A stretch of DNA of 64,000 nucleotides from a virus. The stretch spans positions 1-64,000 of the IMG/VR virus record IMGVR_UViG_3300020463_000013, one strand, 5' to 3'. The position numbers and the translations under genes are program-made. Below the pieces are notes generated by a model that did not search any database, had not been told where the DNA came from, and saw only the letters and a list, made by a program, of their open reading frames with translations. Positions 25,783 to 34,191 of the stretch are shown piece by piece; positions within the stretch are counted from its first letter, which is position 1, and each line of letters begins with the position of its first letter.

Positions 25783-26486
25783 AATATGTTTCCAAGGTAA
25801 TCAAGCAGTGTTGTATGCACTTGTTCTGCCATGTTAGCATGTGCTTTTAATCCAGGATGCATGCCGTCTAATCCATAATCATCTATCATAGTTAAAGTAT
25901 GAACATCTACTTCAAACCATTTAGGTAAATCATTTGGTAACAGACTTGTAATTTGAAATGGTCCTACTGGTCTTACAAAATTAAAATGCCAATTTTGTAT
26001 TCCTTTACTATCTAAATATCTTTTTGCATGATCTATATTTTGTAAAGTTTCATATTCTAAATTTCTTTGCCAAAAAAAGTCTTTGTAATATTTGTTGTTA
26101 ATATTAAATCTCTCAATATGCATTTGTGCATTATATCTTCTAATATATTTTTTTTTGGTATAAGATGGACTTATTTGAAAAATTGTGTCTTTTGTAAAAA
26201 AACATGTGCGGTAAATATTTGTCCATAAAATAACTACAAAATCTGTTTCTTCTAATTTAGAATTGAGAATAATTTCAGTGATTTGTTTGTTAGATGCTCC
26301 ACAACAAGATAAATTTTCCAATGGCAATTTAATTTTTTTTGCTAACAATGCTGGCCAGGCATCTTTGCTTGGAGGGGAATCGCGAAGTTTTCTATATTTC
26401 TTTTTATCAGAAAAAAACTCTTGTGCCGAATCAGGTAAACTTTTGCCATATGTATGACTACACCCAAAAGCTACAAGTCTGTTCAT
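25779..26486 (-). CDS. SGNH hydrolase, tandem copy C
   Basis: The 235-aa protein has FGCSHTYGKSLPD at 7-19 (nucleophile S10), CGASNKQI (block III Gly/Asn) near 60, and DGMHPG (D207-x-x-H210). It is one of three tandem paralogues and the most diverged. Start and stop overlap the neighbouring genes by 4 nt. In glycan clusters such proteins are O-acyltransferases or esterases. There is no signal peptide, so it acts in the cytoplasm. Confidence 0.78.
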   Translation of the reverse strand: MNRLVAFGCSHTYGKSLPDSAQEFFSDKKKYRKLRDSPPSKDAWPALLAKKIKLPLENLSCCGASNKQITEIILNSKLEETDFVVILWTNIYRTCFFTKDTIFQISPSYTKKKYIRRYNAQMHIERFNINNKYYKDFFWQRNLEYETLQNIDHAKRYLDSKGIQNWHFNFVRPVGPFQITSLLPNDLPKWFEVDVHTLTMIDDYGLDGMHPGLKAHANMAEQVHTTLLDYLGNIF

Positions 26487-27160
26487 ATTTGCTCCTCTAT
26501 CCTTGCAAATATATTTTCCGCTAAATCAACATGTGCTGACACACCAGGATGCAATCTATCTGCTCCGGTATCTTCTAATAAATCTAAATTTTGTATTGGA
26601 GCAGAAACCCATGCATCCATTTCTTTTGTAAATTTAGATGTTATAGGTCGTATGCCTTTTCTTTCAAAAGTAAAATGAAAATTTTTAATTCCTTTTTTTA
26701 ACAAGTAATTGTAAGAGTGATCAATACTTAGTTGTGTTTCATATCTTGAATTTTCTTCTGTATGGAAAAGTTCGTAATATCTATAATTATAAAGTCTACG
26801 CCATCTAGGATTTTGCTTAAACTTTTTTATATAACCTGGAGTAAGTTGTTTGAACTGTAATCCTTTTTCGTCAATTGGTTCATCTTGCAAAAAACAACTT
26901 CGACTATGATGCGTCCATAAAACAAAAACAACATCATCCTTTTCAAAATTTGTGTTAACTATATTGTAATGAATTTGTTTGTTAGATGCTCCACACGAGC
27001 CTAGATTTACACATTCCATATCTAACTTTTTTGCTAAAAGGTTAGGCCACGCAAACTGGCTTGGTGGTGGCATTGGAGCGTCTAAACTTTTTGTAGTCAA
27101 ACAATCTGGCAATGATTCCCCATATGTGTGGCTACATCCAAATGCTAAAAGTCTGTTCAT
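26483..27160 (-). CDS. SGNH hydrolase, tandem copy B
   Basis: This 225-aa protein has the nucleophile S10 in FGCSHTYGES, CGASNKQI near 60 and D201-x-x-H204 (DRLHPG). The LPDCLTTKSLDAPMPPPSQF region is like that of copy A, so A and B are the closest pair. The shared WTHHSRSCF and NFHFTF segments also group them. ATGA overlaps on both ends show strict co-translation of the triplet. Confidence 0.8.
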   Translation of the reverse strand: MNRLLAFGCSHTYGESLPDCLTTKSLDAPMPPPSQFAWPNLLAKKLDMECVNLGSCGASNKQIHYNIVNTNFEKDDVVFVLWTHHSRSCFLQDEPIDEKGLQFKQLTPGYIKKFKQNPRWRRLYNYRYYELFHTEENSRYETQLSIDHSYNYLLKKGIKNFHFTFERKGIRPITSKFTKEMDAWVSAPIQNLDLLEDTGADRLHPGVSAHVDLAENIFARIEEQI

Positions 27161-27822
27161 AATTGTTTCTCTATCATTACATGCATTTTTTCTGCAATAT
27201 CTACATGTGCTAATAAGCCGGGATGATATCCGTCTTGTCCAACATCTTCTATTAAATTTAAATTATTTACTGGTGCAGTAAACCAACTATATGTGTTGAA
27301 TATCTTAGATGATATAACCTTACCATCAAAAGTAAAATGAAAATTTTTAATTCCTTTAGCTTCTAAATGTTTGTAAGCATGGTCAATACTTATTTGTGAT
27401 TCATATCTCGTATTTTCGTTTGTGTGATAAAGTTCATAATAGCCCTGATTATAAATTCTTCGCCATTTAGGAATATTACTACGTTTTTCTATCCAACCCG
27501 GCAAAAGTTTGTTAATTATAGGCTTTCCGTTTGATGCAGTAGTATCTGCAATAAAACAACTACGATTATGATGTGTCCATAAAACAACAACAATATCATC
27601 TTCATCGAAATCTGTTTCTACTATTCTTAAGTGAATTTCTTTGTTAGATGATCCACTGCTACTTAAATTTACACATTCTCTACGTAATTTTTGAGATAAA
27701 ACTTTAGGCCATGCAAACTGACTAGGAGGTGGCATTCTATCTTTCGCATTTCCTGTAGGCAAACAATCAGGAAGGCTTTCCCCATAAGTATTACTACATC
27801 CGTATGTTAAAAGTCTTTTCAT
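27157..27822 (-). CDS. SGNH hydrolase, tandem copy A
   Basis: This 221-aa protein has S10 in YGCSNTYGES (His of the usual GCSHT changed to Asn), SGSSNKEI near 60 and D197-x-x-H200 (DGYHPG). The change in the nucleophile block may alter activity. It overlaps the glycosyltransferase gene before it by 29 nt. Each copy keeps S, G, N and D/H residues, so all may be active, probably on different acceptors or acyl groups. Confidence 0.78.
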   Translation of the reverse strand: MKRLLTYGCSNTYGESLPDCLPTGNAKDRMPPPSQFAWPKVLSQKLRRECVNLSSSGSSNKEIHLRIVETDFDEDDIVVVLWTHHNRSCFIADTTASNGKPIINKLLPGWIEKRSNIPKWRRIYNQGYYELYHTNENTRYESQISIDHAYKHLEAKGIKNFHFTFDGKVISSKIFNTYSWFTAPVNNLNLIEDVGQDGYHPGLLAHVDIAEKMHVMIEKQL

Positions 27823-28474
27823 ATTCTTTTCTTAACCAATCAAAGTCGTTTATTAGCCGAAGGTTAGACCCGCTAGAAAAGCCAAACTCCATACCAGCGG
27901 TAGCGCCTGCCAAAGCGTATTTGCCAAATGGTCTATCGTGTCCCACGGTTGTCCAAGTTTTAAGTCTTTCATCTGTTTCTCCTTGTTCTTGTCTATCTAT
28001 TGTTTTACTTGCTAATTTAGCACATTCTCTAAATGCACTACGCCAAGTATTCCACTCATCAGTGTTGAAGGATGTAATGTTACTTACAATATCAAAAGCT
28101 ACAAAATTTTTACTCAGACTAGTTGTCATATCTGTGCTAGTTGTATCCATATCTAATACAAGAGATTTTGGCAATAGTTTTAATCCACCATATCCATAGT
28201 TTAAATTATTTATGGGATTTATACTTTGCCATACATATACAGTATTATATGAAATACATAAATTTTCATCGAACTTAAAAGTAGGTAATATATCTGCATC
28301 TCCGTCAATCACATAAAACATTTTTGTGTCGCAAATTTGTGCGGCTTTTTTGTGTGCATTGTGTATACCTTTTATTCCATGAACACGTTTAATAAAAGGA
28401 ATTTGTTTTTGTAATTTTAGAAAACGTTGTTCACAGTCAGGTTCCTGATAACTTAAAAATACTACATCAAACAT
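27794..28474 (-). CDS. GT-A-like glycosyltransferase, DGD type, copy 2
   Basis: The 226-aa protein opens MFDVVFLSYQEPDCE. VIDGDAD puts D57-x-D59, a metal-binding DxD candidate, near residue 57. It shares VFLSYxEP, KRVHGxxG, AHKxA and DGD with the 29861 gene, so they are paralogues. GT-A enzymes use NDP-sugars and a divalent metal. Donor and acceptor are unknown. It lies between the twitch radical SAM gene and the SGNH triplet, a typical glycan-decorating neighbourhood. Confidence 0.65.
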   Translation of the reverse strand: MFDVVFLSYQEPDCEQRFLKLQKQIPFIKRVHGIKGIHNAHKKAAQICDTKMFYVIDGDADILPTFKFDENLCISYNTVYVWQSINPINNLNYGYGGLKLLPKSLVLDMDTTSTDMTTSLSKNFVAFDIVSNITSFNTDEWNTWRSAFRECAKLASKTIDRQEQGETDERLKTWTTVGHDRPFGKYALAGATAGMEFGFSSGSNLRLINDFDWLRKEYEKTFNIRM

Positions 28475-29864
28475 TTACAAATGCCCATTCATTAAAAGAA
28501 GGAACAAGTAAAGGAAATGTAGTTTCGAAATTTGTACCTCTTCTTTTATCATATTCTGTAATATATTGTACAAAATTATATCTTGTTAGTTCTAATTCTT
28601 TAGGATCAGAAATATCTTGAAGTTCGCATATACTGTCGTATATTCTTTTTAACTTTATATTTTCTACAATTCTATCAATAGGGATTTCATCTGTTGCTTT
28701 AAGCACATAATAGTCTAACAGTTTTCTTGGAGCAATACGCATATCTAAAAATTTAGGATTTCTCACATATGCAAAATCCATTGATATATCTGCTCCAGTC
28801 GAATTCCTTAGTTTGTTTATATCAGGAATCATCAAATATAAAGAAGTAACACTTAACACATTCACTGCACACATAATACTAAGTCTTACTTTACGACAAC
28901 GTTTTAATAATTTTCTTAAATTATTTAACCATAGATTATAATCCATTCCAAAACGTATGTAATCATTTTGATCTCCTTTAGCTTCAGCACTAGTAAAGAT
29001 TGTAATTTCCTTGACAGAATTTGTATCTAGTAATAGATTTAATTTTTTTGTAAAAATTTTCCAGATATTACCAGGTGGGCAAGCATTTGTGTTAATTGCA
29101 AACTTTAAATTAGGCTGTGGATTTTCCAGTAGATAATCAATTACTTTTGATGTATGTTTGCTTAGTAATGGTTCGCCACCAGTAATACGAAAATCATGCA
29201 TGTGTTTTACAGCTTCCGGAAACCATTTCCAGAAAGCTTCAATATAAGGATTGTGTTCTTTTTCTAAATATTGTACTTCATCAGGATTAATAAATCCAAA
29301 TTCTCTGTTGTTGCCTTTATAATCTATAAACTTGTATGTGCCTTTTTGTTTAACTTCTTCTGTCCATTTACTACTAAATGCTGGTCCGCAATATGCACAT
29401 TTAAAATTACACACATTACTAAAACTTACTTCAACGTATTTAGGATAAATGTCTTCTGTTCCATCAGAATTAATTATTTCTTCTAAGTATGGCAAACTCC
29501 AAGAAGAAATGCTTTTTGTAACCCTATCACTAAAATGATCGCTGTTATCTTCTATACGCCAACAATAATCACATTCTACGGGACGCTCGCCATTAAGCAT
29601 CTCTCGTCTACGTTCTTTTTTAAATTCTGTATTATGTAATGCGCCAGGGTCTTTTTCTAGCTCATCTAATTTTATTTTATGTGCACCTACATGATGACAA
29701 CTATGTGTAATACCACTTCCTAAATGTGTAGTAACCTGTGTCCATTTGGCAAGACAAAATCCCGGACCTTTGGAATCTAATTTATCTTTTAAAAATTGTA
29801 GATTATCTGGGTCATGTATATCAACTCTGTTGTCCAGAAATCTTTTAAAATCTTTTTTGCTCAC
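28467..29864 (-). CDS. Twitch-type radical SAM protein
   Basis: The 465-aa protein has an N-terminal Cys module C37, C56, C98, C101 and core ligands C152, C156, C159 (VCNFKCAYCG), then RITGGEP near 227. It shares the module order with the 17476 and 20104 proteins but is more distant in sequence. The FCLAKW...HSCHH...CDYCWR pattern suggests an auxiliary cluster bound by the N-terminal module. Substrate unknown; its neighbours are two glycosyltransferases. Confidence 0.83.
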   Translation of the reverse strand: MSKKDFKRFLDNRVDIHDPDNLQFLKDKLDSKGPGFCLAKWTQVTTHLGSGITHSCHHVGAHKIKLDELEKDPGALHNTEFKKERRREMLNGERPVECDYCWRIEDNSDHFSDRVTKSISSWSLPYLEEIINSDGTEDIYPKYVEVSFSNVCNFKCAYCGPAFSSKWTEEVKQKGTYKFIDYKGNNREFGFINPDEVQYLEKEHNPYIEAFWKWFPEAVKHMHDFRITGGEPLLSKHTSKVIDYLLENPQPNLKFAINTNACPPGNIWKIFTKKLNLLLDTNSVKEITIFTSAEAKGDQNDYIRFGMDYNLWLNNLRKLLKRCRKVRLSIMCAVNVLSVTSLYLMIPDINKLRNSTGADISMDFAYVRNPKFLDMRIAPRKLLDYYVLKATDEIPIDRIVENIKLKRIYDSICELQDISDPKELELTRYNFVQYITEYDKRRGTNFETTFPLLVPSFNEWAFVNV

Positions 29865-30742
29865 CTAAATCTCCTAGAAGGAGGAGAATATACTGTTTTA
29901 AAAAATTTACTTTGTTCGTTATCTAATGCAGTTGTACTAATAGGAAGTCCTAGATCTTGTAATACTTTGCCATATTCAGCGATCATTTGTTCTACAGGTT
30001 TGTTTTTAATTTTTTCCCAATATTCATTAAGCCATTTAAAATCTCTTGTTACGGAATGATCCCAGTCTGTAGCTAATATCTTTTGGCAACCATCCCTAGC
30101 ACCCATAATAGTATACAAGCCATTGTTAACATCTGCACCAACATTTAACCAAACAAGTAATCTATGATAATTTTGCCACCAAGTGTCATTTTCAAGATCT
30201 TCTACTTTGGTACCCCTATTAAGTGACATCTTTACACCTTCTCTAAAACCTGCTCTCCAGGCTTGATGTGGTGTTGAACTTATAATACTAGTTGAAAAGT
30301 TTTCATTTAGTTGGTAGTAGTTGTCAAAATAACAAAACTCTATAAGTGTATCATCAGACCCGTCTGTATTTTCATGTGTCTTCATGTTAGCAACAAAGTC
30401 TTTGGTCCACATCTTTAAACTTCCGTTGCCATATTTCAAACCATTCACATCAATATTACCACACCAACTAAACTGGTAATCATCATTTACACCTAATATA
30501 TCTAGATCTAACACAACATTTAAAAATTCTGGATCTATTACAGTATCACCATCAACTGTGACGAAGTGTTTAGTTTCTGATAAGTCTGCACAGGCTTTAT
30601 GTGCGGCATCAGAACCTTCTACTCCATGCACTCTTTTAGCATAAGGAACTTTAGTAAGTAAATCCGCATAATTCTTTTCCGCATTAGGCTCATCATATGA
30701 AAGAAAAACAATATCACAGTCTTGTACTTTTATTTTATTCAA
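29861..30742 (-). CDS. GT-A-like glycosyltransferase, DGD type, copy 1
   Basis: The 293-aa protein has VTVDGDTV with D64-x-D66 as the probable metal-binding DxD. VFLSYDEP near 12-19, KRVHGVEG and AHKACADL match the 27794 gene. A longer C-terminal half (about 200-293) includes a helical and basic end (SPPSRRFR). It overlaps the radical SAM gene by 4 nt. Donor and acceptor unknown. Confidence 0.65.
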   Translation of the reverse strand: MNKIKVQDCDIVFLSYDEPNAEKNYADLLTKVPYAKRVHGVEGSDAAHKACADLSETKHFVTVDGDTVIDPEFLNVVLDLDILGVNDDYQFSWCGNIDVNGLKYGNGSLKMWTKDFVANMKTHENTDGSDDTLIEFCYFDNYYQLNENFSTSIISSTPHQAWRAGFREGVKMSLNRGTKVEDLENDTWWQNYHRLLVWLNVGADVNNGLYTIMGARDGCQKILATDWDHSVTRDFKWLNEYWEKIKNKPVEQMIAEYGKVLQDLGLPISTTALDNEQSKFFKTVYSPPSRRFR

Positions 30743-31247
30743 TTGTTTCTCCTATAAGATGATAGTAGCTTTGCATGTCTGGTTGTGTGATAATTTTACA
30801 ATCAGAAAAATATTTTGCATCAAATTTTAAAGTTTTATCAAAAAAATCTTCAAATCTACATTCCAAAGTACACAACAATTTGTTAGAATTATTTACATCA
30901 GTAACAAAAAACTTTTTATAAGTCTGAGATGGTGGAAATTTATCCTTAAAAGTATGTGTAATGCTAAAACTTTTTTGTTTATGGTCTTGAATTATGTATA
31001 TACTATTTGCAATACGTTCGGTCGTTTTGCTTATTGTAAAAATGTTTGCAGATACACTTTCTTTTTTGTCTTTTTTTTCTAATACATAATCTTGTTTTTT
31101 TACTACTATGTAATCATCAATGTTCTCAGTACATTCAGCAAACTTCGTATACATTTCTGCACTTATTTCTAAGTATTCGAATTTATCATCAAGTTCATTA
31201 GTAATCTTAACTACTTTACCTTCAGTATTATAACCTACATATAACAT
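30735..31247 (-). CDS. Phage protein of unknown function
   Basis: This 170-aa protein starts in a TAATG overlap with the 31247 gene and its end overlaps the next gene by 8 nt. It opens with YVGYNTEGKVVKI and is charged, with many Lys, Asp and Phe. No enzyme motif, membrane segment or repeat is seen. Its place in a glycosyltransferase operon suggests a helper or small binding protein, with no direct support. Confidence 0.6.
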   Translation of the reverse strand: MLYVGYNTEGKVVKITNELDDKFEYLEISAEMYTKFAECTENIDDYIVVKKQDYVLEKKDKKESVSANIFTISKTTERIANSIYIIQDHKQKSFSITHTFKDKFPPSQTYKKFFVTDVNNSNKLLCTLECRFEDFFDKTLKFDAKYFSDCKIITQPDMQSYYHLIGETIE

Positions 31248-32053
31248 TATTTTAAATGCTCCAACAATTTGTCTGTAAGAAATTCGTCTTCTACATAATG
31301 TAACACACCTTTTTGTGTAAAATTACCCAAATATATATAGTCGTCTAAATATATATCAAGATAATCTGTCCATTTTTCAGGAACATTCTCCCAATGCTGT
31401 GCGTGTGGTTTCATATGTGTGAAAGTTAATGGTGTTTTTATGTCAGGTAAACCTAAAATCTTGTAAGCAATAGCACAATTAAGATCAAAACTTTGCCATG
31501 TTTGTTTTTTCTTAGGAGAAAACATGCGATAAAACTCTTGCCAGTTTTTAGAAATTATTTCAACTAGGGTAAAAAATTCTTTTGCAATATCACACTTTTT
31601 AAAATAGTAAAGTCCGCTATATAAATTTGGTAAATTATTTGCAACAAATGTTTTTCTATAATAATTAGTTGTTACAGCATCACCTCTATAAGTTATTACA
31701 TCTGTTGTAAAAGCAATAGCATGATTGTAACATCTGTACCACCAATCTTTTATATTTTCTAAAATAAGCATATCAGCATCCATTACAATAGTATATTCAT
31801 ATGGCGATAAATGATATATTTTCCATCTATTTTCTATTTTCCAATCACTATTCTTAGCAAGATTGCCCCATGGTATAGGAATAATCTTATCAAATGCATG
31901 CATGTATTCATCCGGAACAGCATCATCTGTAATAAGACTGACATTTTCATTATTGTGTTTATGAATACTTATTGCTAGAGCATATGCTTGTTTTATATAA
32001 TCTGTTTTATGATTATTTTCTGCGAGTATACAAAATCCTCTATTCATTTGCAA
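31247..32053 (-). CDS. GT8-like glycosyltransferase, copy 2
   Basis: The 268-aa protein opens GFCILAENNHKTDYIKQAYALA and has VMDADML near 91-97, with D92-x-D94 as the metal-binding DxD. NLYSGLYYF near 140 and a C-terminal THMKPHAQHW (a likely second metal or UDP-binding His site) fit a GT-A fold of the GT8 type. The first Met could instead be at 32047. It is a paralogue of the 32040 gene. The substrate is not known. Confidence 0.65.
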   Translation of the reverse strand: MQMNRGFCILAENNHKTDYIKQAYALAISIHKHNNENVSLITDDAVPDEYMHAFDKIIPIPWGNLAKNSDWKIENRWKIYHLSPYEYTIVMDADMLILENIKDWWYRCYNHAIAFTTDVITYRGDAVTTNYYRKTFVANNLPNLYSGLYYFKKCDIAKEFFTLVEIISKNWQEFYRMFSPKKKQTWQSFDLNCAIAYKILGLPDIKTPLTFTHMKPHAQHWENVPEKWTDYLDIYLDDYIYLGNFTQKGVLHYVEDEFLTDKLLEHLK

Positions 32054-32879
32054 AATCCTTGTCGATATATCTATCTAAACTAAATTTATTCATAACGTGT
32101 ATATCAGAACCTTTAATACTTGCTGGTATAACATCTCTTTTATCCTGTAACAATATACTAAATGTGTCATCATTTATATCTAACAGCGTGTCTCTGTCAG
32201 TAATCATATACAATGTAGGCATAACTTTAGGCCAAGCTACAGTTTTATGGTTTGATAAAATATGCATAGCAATACTAAATGCAAAATCATTTCTATAAGT
32301 ATTTGACACAATGTTATATAACAGTTTATAATAACTCCAATTGTCTCTAATAAATTGTATAAGATTAAAAAGTGTTTGTGTTTTATAATTTTTTGTAAAA
32401 TAAAACACTGTTGCCCAATACATAGGAATACTTGTGTTGCTTACAAGTAATTCGGGTGTGTTATCTCTAGTTGTATTCAAATCAAAAGCATATCGATTGA
32501 TCATAAAATCGTAGCGGCTGTCAAAACAATTTAACACAGATGCACTACTGAGAATAAAATCTGTATCTATTACAAGAGTTTGATCATAAGGTGTAATATC
32601 AAAACACGAAGCTCTAGAAAAATTCTTCCAAGTAGCATCTATATAAGATTCTCCATCATAAAACTTTTTTTGTTGTGTTTCACTAGATGCTTCTGTGGTA
32701 ATAATTTTATCAATGTATTTTGTGTAGAATTTATATTTTTCTAAATGCTGAGAACTATCTGTAACAAGTGTAACATCTAAATTTGTATATTTTTTTACAC
32801 GTTTAGCACAAAAAATTGCTTGTTTTATATAATCAACCTGTTCATTATTATTAGCAAAAAGCAGTACGCCTTTGGTCAT
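32040..32879 (-). CDS. GT8-like glycosyltransferase, copy 1
   Basis: The 279-aa protein opens GVLLFANNNEQVDYIKQAIFCA, similar to copy 2, and has VIDTDFI near 104-109 with D105-x-D107. The distance of about 100 residues to the DxD matches GT8-type sugar transferases. A late VMNKF near 265 may replace the His/Lys donor site. ATGA overlap with the 32876 gene. Two diverged copies suggest two sugar-adding steps. Confidence 0.6.
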   Translation of the reverse strand: MTKGVLLFANNNEQVDYIKQAIFCAKRVKKYTNLDVTLVTDSSQHLEKYKFYTKYIDKIITTEASSETQQKKFYDGESYIDATWKNFSRASCFDITPYDQTLVIDTDFILSSASVLNCFDSRYDFMINRYAFDLNTTRDNTPELLVSNTSIPMYWATVFYFTKNYKTQTLFNLIQFIRDNWSYYKLLYNIVSNTYRNDFAFSIAMHILSNHKTVAWPKVMPTLYMITDRDTLLDINDDTFSILLQDKRDVIPASIKGSDIHVMNKFSLDRYIDKDFANE

Positions 32880-33220
32880 TGATCTAATAACCCTTTAACA
32901 GTTTTATCATTTTTAAAATTTTGATATTTAATGATATAATTATTTGTACTTTGCACATATACATCGACAATGTTATCAATAAATTCTTGTGCATTTTCTA
33001 TTTCTACCGGAGTTTTATTGCTATCTAACAGAACCAAAGGCTTTTCCTTTGCAAGCATAAAATTACAAAATGAAATTAGTTCGGGAGTAACTTCAAAAGC
33101 ATAACCATTTTCATAATGATAACATGTATCTTGATATTGCTTGTAAAGGATATTTTTTTGATTGTCCAGAGTTTGAGAATAATTTGCAAACTCTAATGCT
33201 TTTTGTAACTGTGATTCCAT
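32876..33220 (-). CDS. Small conserved-type phage protein, first gene of the leftward island operon
   Basis: This 114-aa protein has a strong AGGAGG ribosome-binding site 5 nt before the ATG and a sigma70 promoter (33240-33268) just upstream. It looks alpha-helical (QKALEFANYSQTL... YKQYQDTCYHYENG). I recognise it only as a type seen near tail genes of T4-like marine phages. It may belong with the virion genes rather than the island pathway. Confidence 0.65.
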   Translation of the reverse strand: MESQLQKALEFANYSQTLDNQKNILYKQYQDTCYHYENGYAFEVTPELISFCNFMLAKEKPLVLLDSNKTPVEIENAQEFIDNIVDVYVQSTNNYIIKYQNFKNDKTVKGLLDQ

Positions 33221-33239
33221 ATAATCCTCCTATAGTGTA

Positions 33240-33268
33240 AGTATACAGGAAGCTCTTATAAAAGTCAA
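33240..33268 (-). promoter_or_regulatory. Near-consensus sigma70 promoter
   Basis: On the minus strand, TTGACT (33268-33263), 17 bp, TATACT (33245-33240). It drives the operon from 33220 down to 25779. The short leader then has AGGAGG. Confidence 0.8.
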
Positions 33269-33271
33269 GTA

Positions 33272-34114
33272 TTAAAATGTGGCTTGGTTTGTGAAACTAG
33301 GTGCGTTTAAAGATACATTTGAACCAGATGCTCTTAAGTATTGCACATTACTAGTAAGTGTACCGTCTACGTTTTCATCGTATTGTGGATTGGCACCTTT
33401 ATCATCATTAAAATATATTCTAAATTGAATGGCGCCGGATTGATTTCTTGCTTGTACAGTATAATCGTTAGCCGCATACACACCTGAACCAGTTTTTGTA
33501 AATATTTGTTGGTAGCTTCCAGTTAAATCTTGTTGACCAATACTAGTATCTGTGCCTGATCCTGTAGAAGTTGTTTGTGTGTAATTCATAATTATAGTAC
33601 CCATGTTAGACAACATGTTACGCCAGTCAATATTAATTGAAGAAGAACCTCCAGACTGACTTGCAGTGAATCTAATTTGGCCACCTGCATTAAAAAACTG
33701 TGTTCTAGCAGTGTCAGAACCAAAAGACACAAGCACTCTATGTTCTAGTGTTCCGTTCCAAGCACTAGTTCTGTTATCTGATATTCCGGCGTCTATAGTA
33801 AACTGTCCGGCTCCTATTAGGTACTTGTTAGTTTCAACCGTTGTCATTACACCAGCATAATCATTCAAGTGTGAAGCAAGAATTGTATCTCCTTCGTCAA
33901 CATCAATAATAGTAGGATTAGAACCTTGTTGATGTGCATATGCTTTAGATATATCTGTTCTTAGGTTATCTAATTGTTCATCAGTGATTGTATTACCAAC
34001 TGCAACCTGTCCACTTAACAAACTTTGACCATAGTCTGTATTCATTATTGTATTGATTCGGCTTTGTACTGTATTATAATCATTTGCTGTAATTATTGCA
34101 TTTTGGACGGGCAT
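33272..34114 (-). CDS. Virion structural protein, probably tail-associated
   Basis: The 280-aa protein is Ser/Thr/Gly/Asn-rich, with few Cys and many short strands, like phage tail or fibre proteins. The N-terminal 100 residues (ITANDYNTVQSRINTIMNTDYG, then helix-type TDEQLDNLRTDISKAY) are more helical. The rest is beta-rich (GGQIRFTASQSGGSSSINIDW). It has both a consensus sigma70 promoter and a T4-late motif upstream. It is the right border of the island. Confidence 0.65.
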   Translation of the reverse strand: MPVQNAIITANDYNTVQSRINTIMNTDYGQSLLSGQVAVGNTITDEQLDNLRTDISKAYAHQQGSNPTIIDVDEGDTILASHLNDYAGVMTTVETNKYLIGAGQFTIDAGISDNRTSAWNGTLEHRVLVSFGSDTARTQFFNAGGQIRFTASQSGGSSSINIDWRNMLSNMGTIIMNYTQTTSTGSGTDTSIGQQDLTGSYQQIFTKTGSGVYAANDYTVQARNQSGAIQFRIYFNDDKGANPQYDENVDGTLTSNVQYLRASGSNVSLNAPSFTNQATF

Positions 34115-34135
34115 ATAAATCTCCTATGTTGTTCT

Positions 34136-34164
34136 ATTATAGTACAAAAAATAATTGATGTCAA
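34136..34164 (-). promoter_or_regulatory. Perfect consensus sigma70 promoter
   Basis: On the minus strand, TTGACA (34164-34159), exactly 17 bp and TATAAT (34141-34136): all 12 consensus positions match at ideal spacing. Transcription would start near 34129, ahead of TAGGAGA and the ATG at 34114. It would serve the 280-aa gene and possibly the island operon beyond. Confidence 0.9.
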
Positions 34165-34183
34165 CACTTTTATTAACTATGTA

Positions 34184-34191
34184 TATTTATA
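34184..34191 (-). promoter_or_regulatory. T4-type late promoter motif, perfect match
   Basis: TATAAATA on the minus strand (34191-34184) is an exact match to the T4 late consensus. It lies 70 nt upstream of the 34114 start, overlapping the end of the 499-aa fibre gene. Confidence 0.6.

Larger units (their letters stand above)
4182..33220. other. 29 kb enzyme island between virion genes
   Basis: Everything from 4182 to 33220 is enzyme-like or unknown, while tail-fibre or structural genes flank it (2977-4137 and 33272 onward). It contains eight CxxxCxxC radical SAM proteins, five 2OG-Fe(II) oxygenase-like proteins, four SGNH hydrolases, four GT-A-like glycosyltransferases, two ATP-pyrophosphatase domains and several tailoring enzymes. 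Four strand blocks have near-zero intergenic space. No integrase, transposase, att-like repeat or tRNA is seen at the borders, so how it was gained is unknown. Its role as one pathway is an inference from packing and shared promoters. Confidence 0.7.

Noticed and set aside
25779-27822. Assembly artefact explaining the three SGNH copies
   Set aside because: The copies differ along their length, including the nucleophile block and loop lengths, so they are true diverged paralogues.
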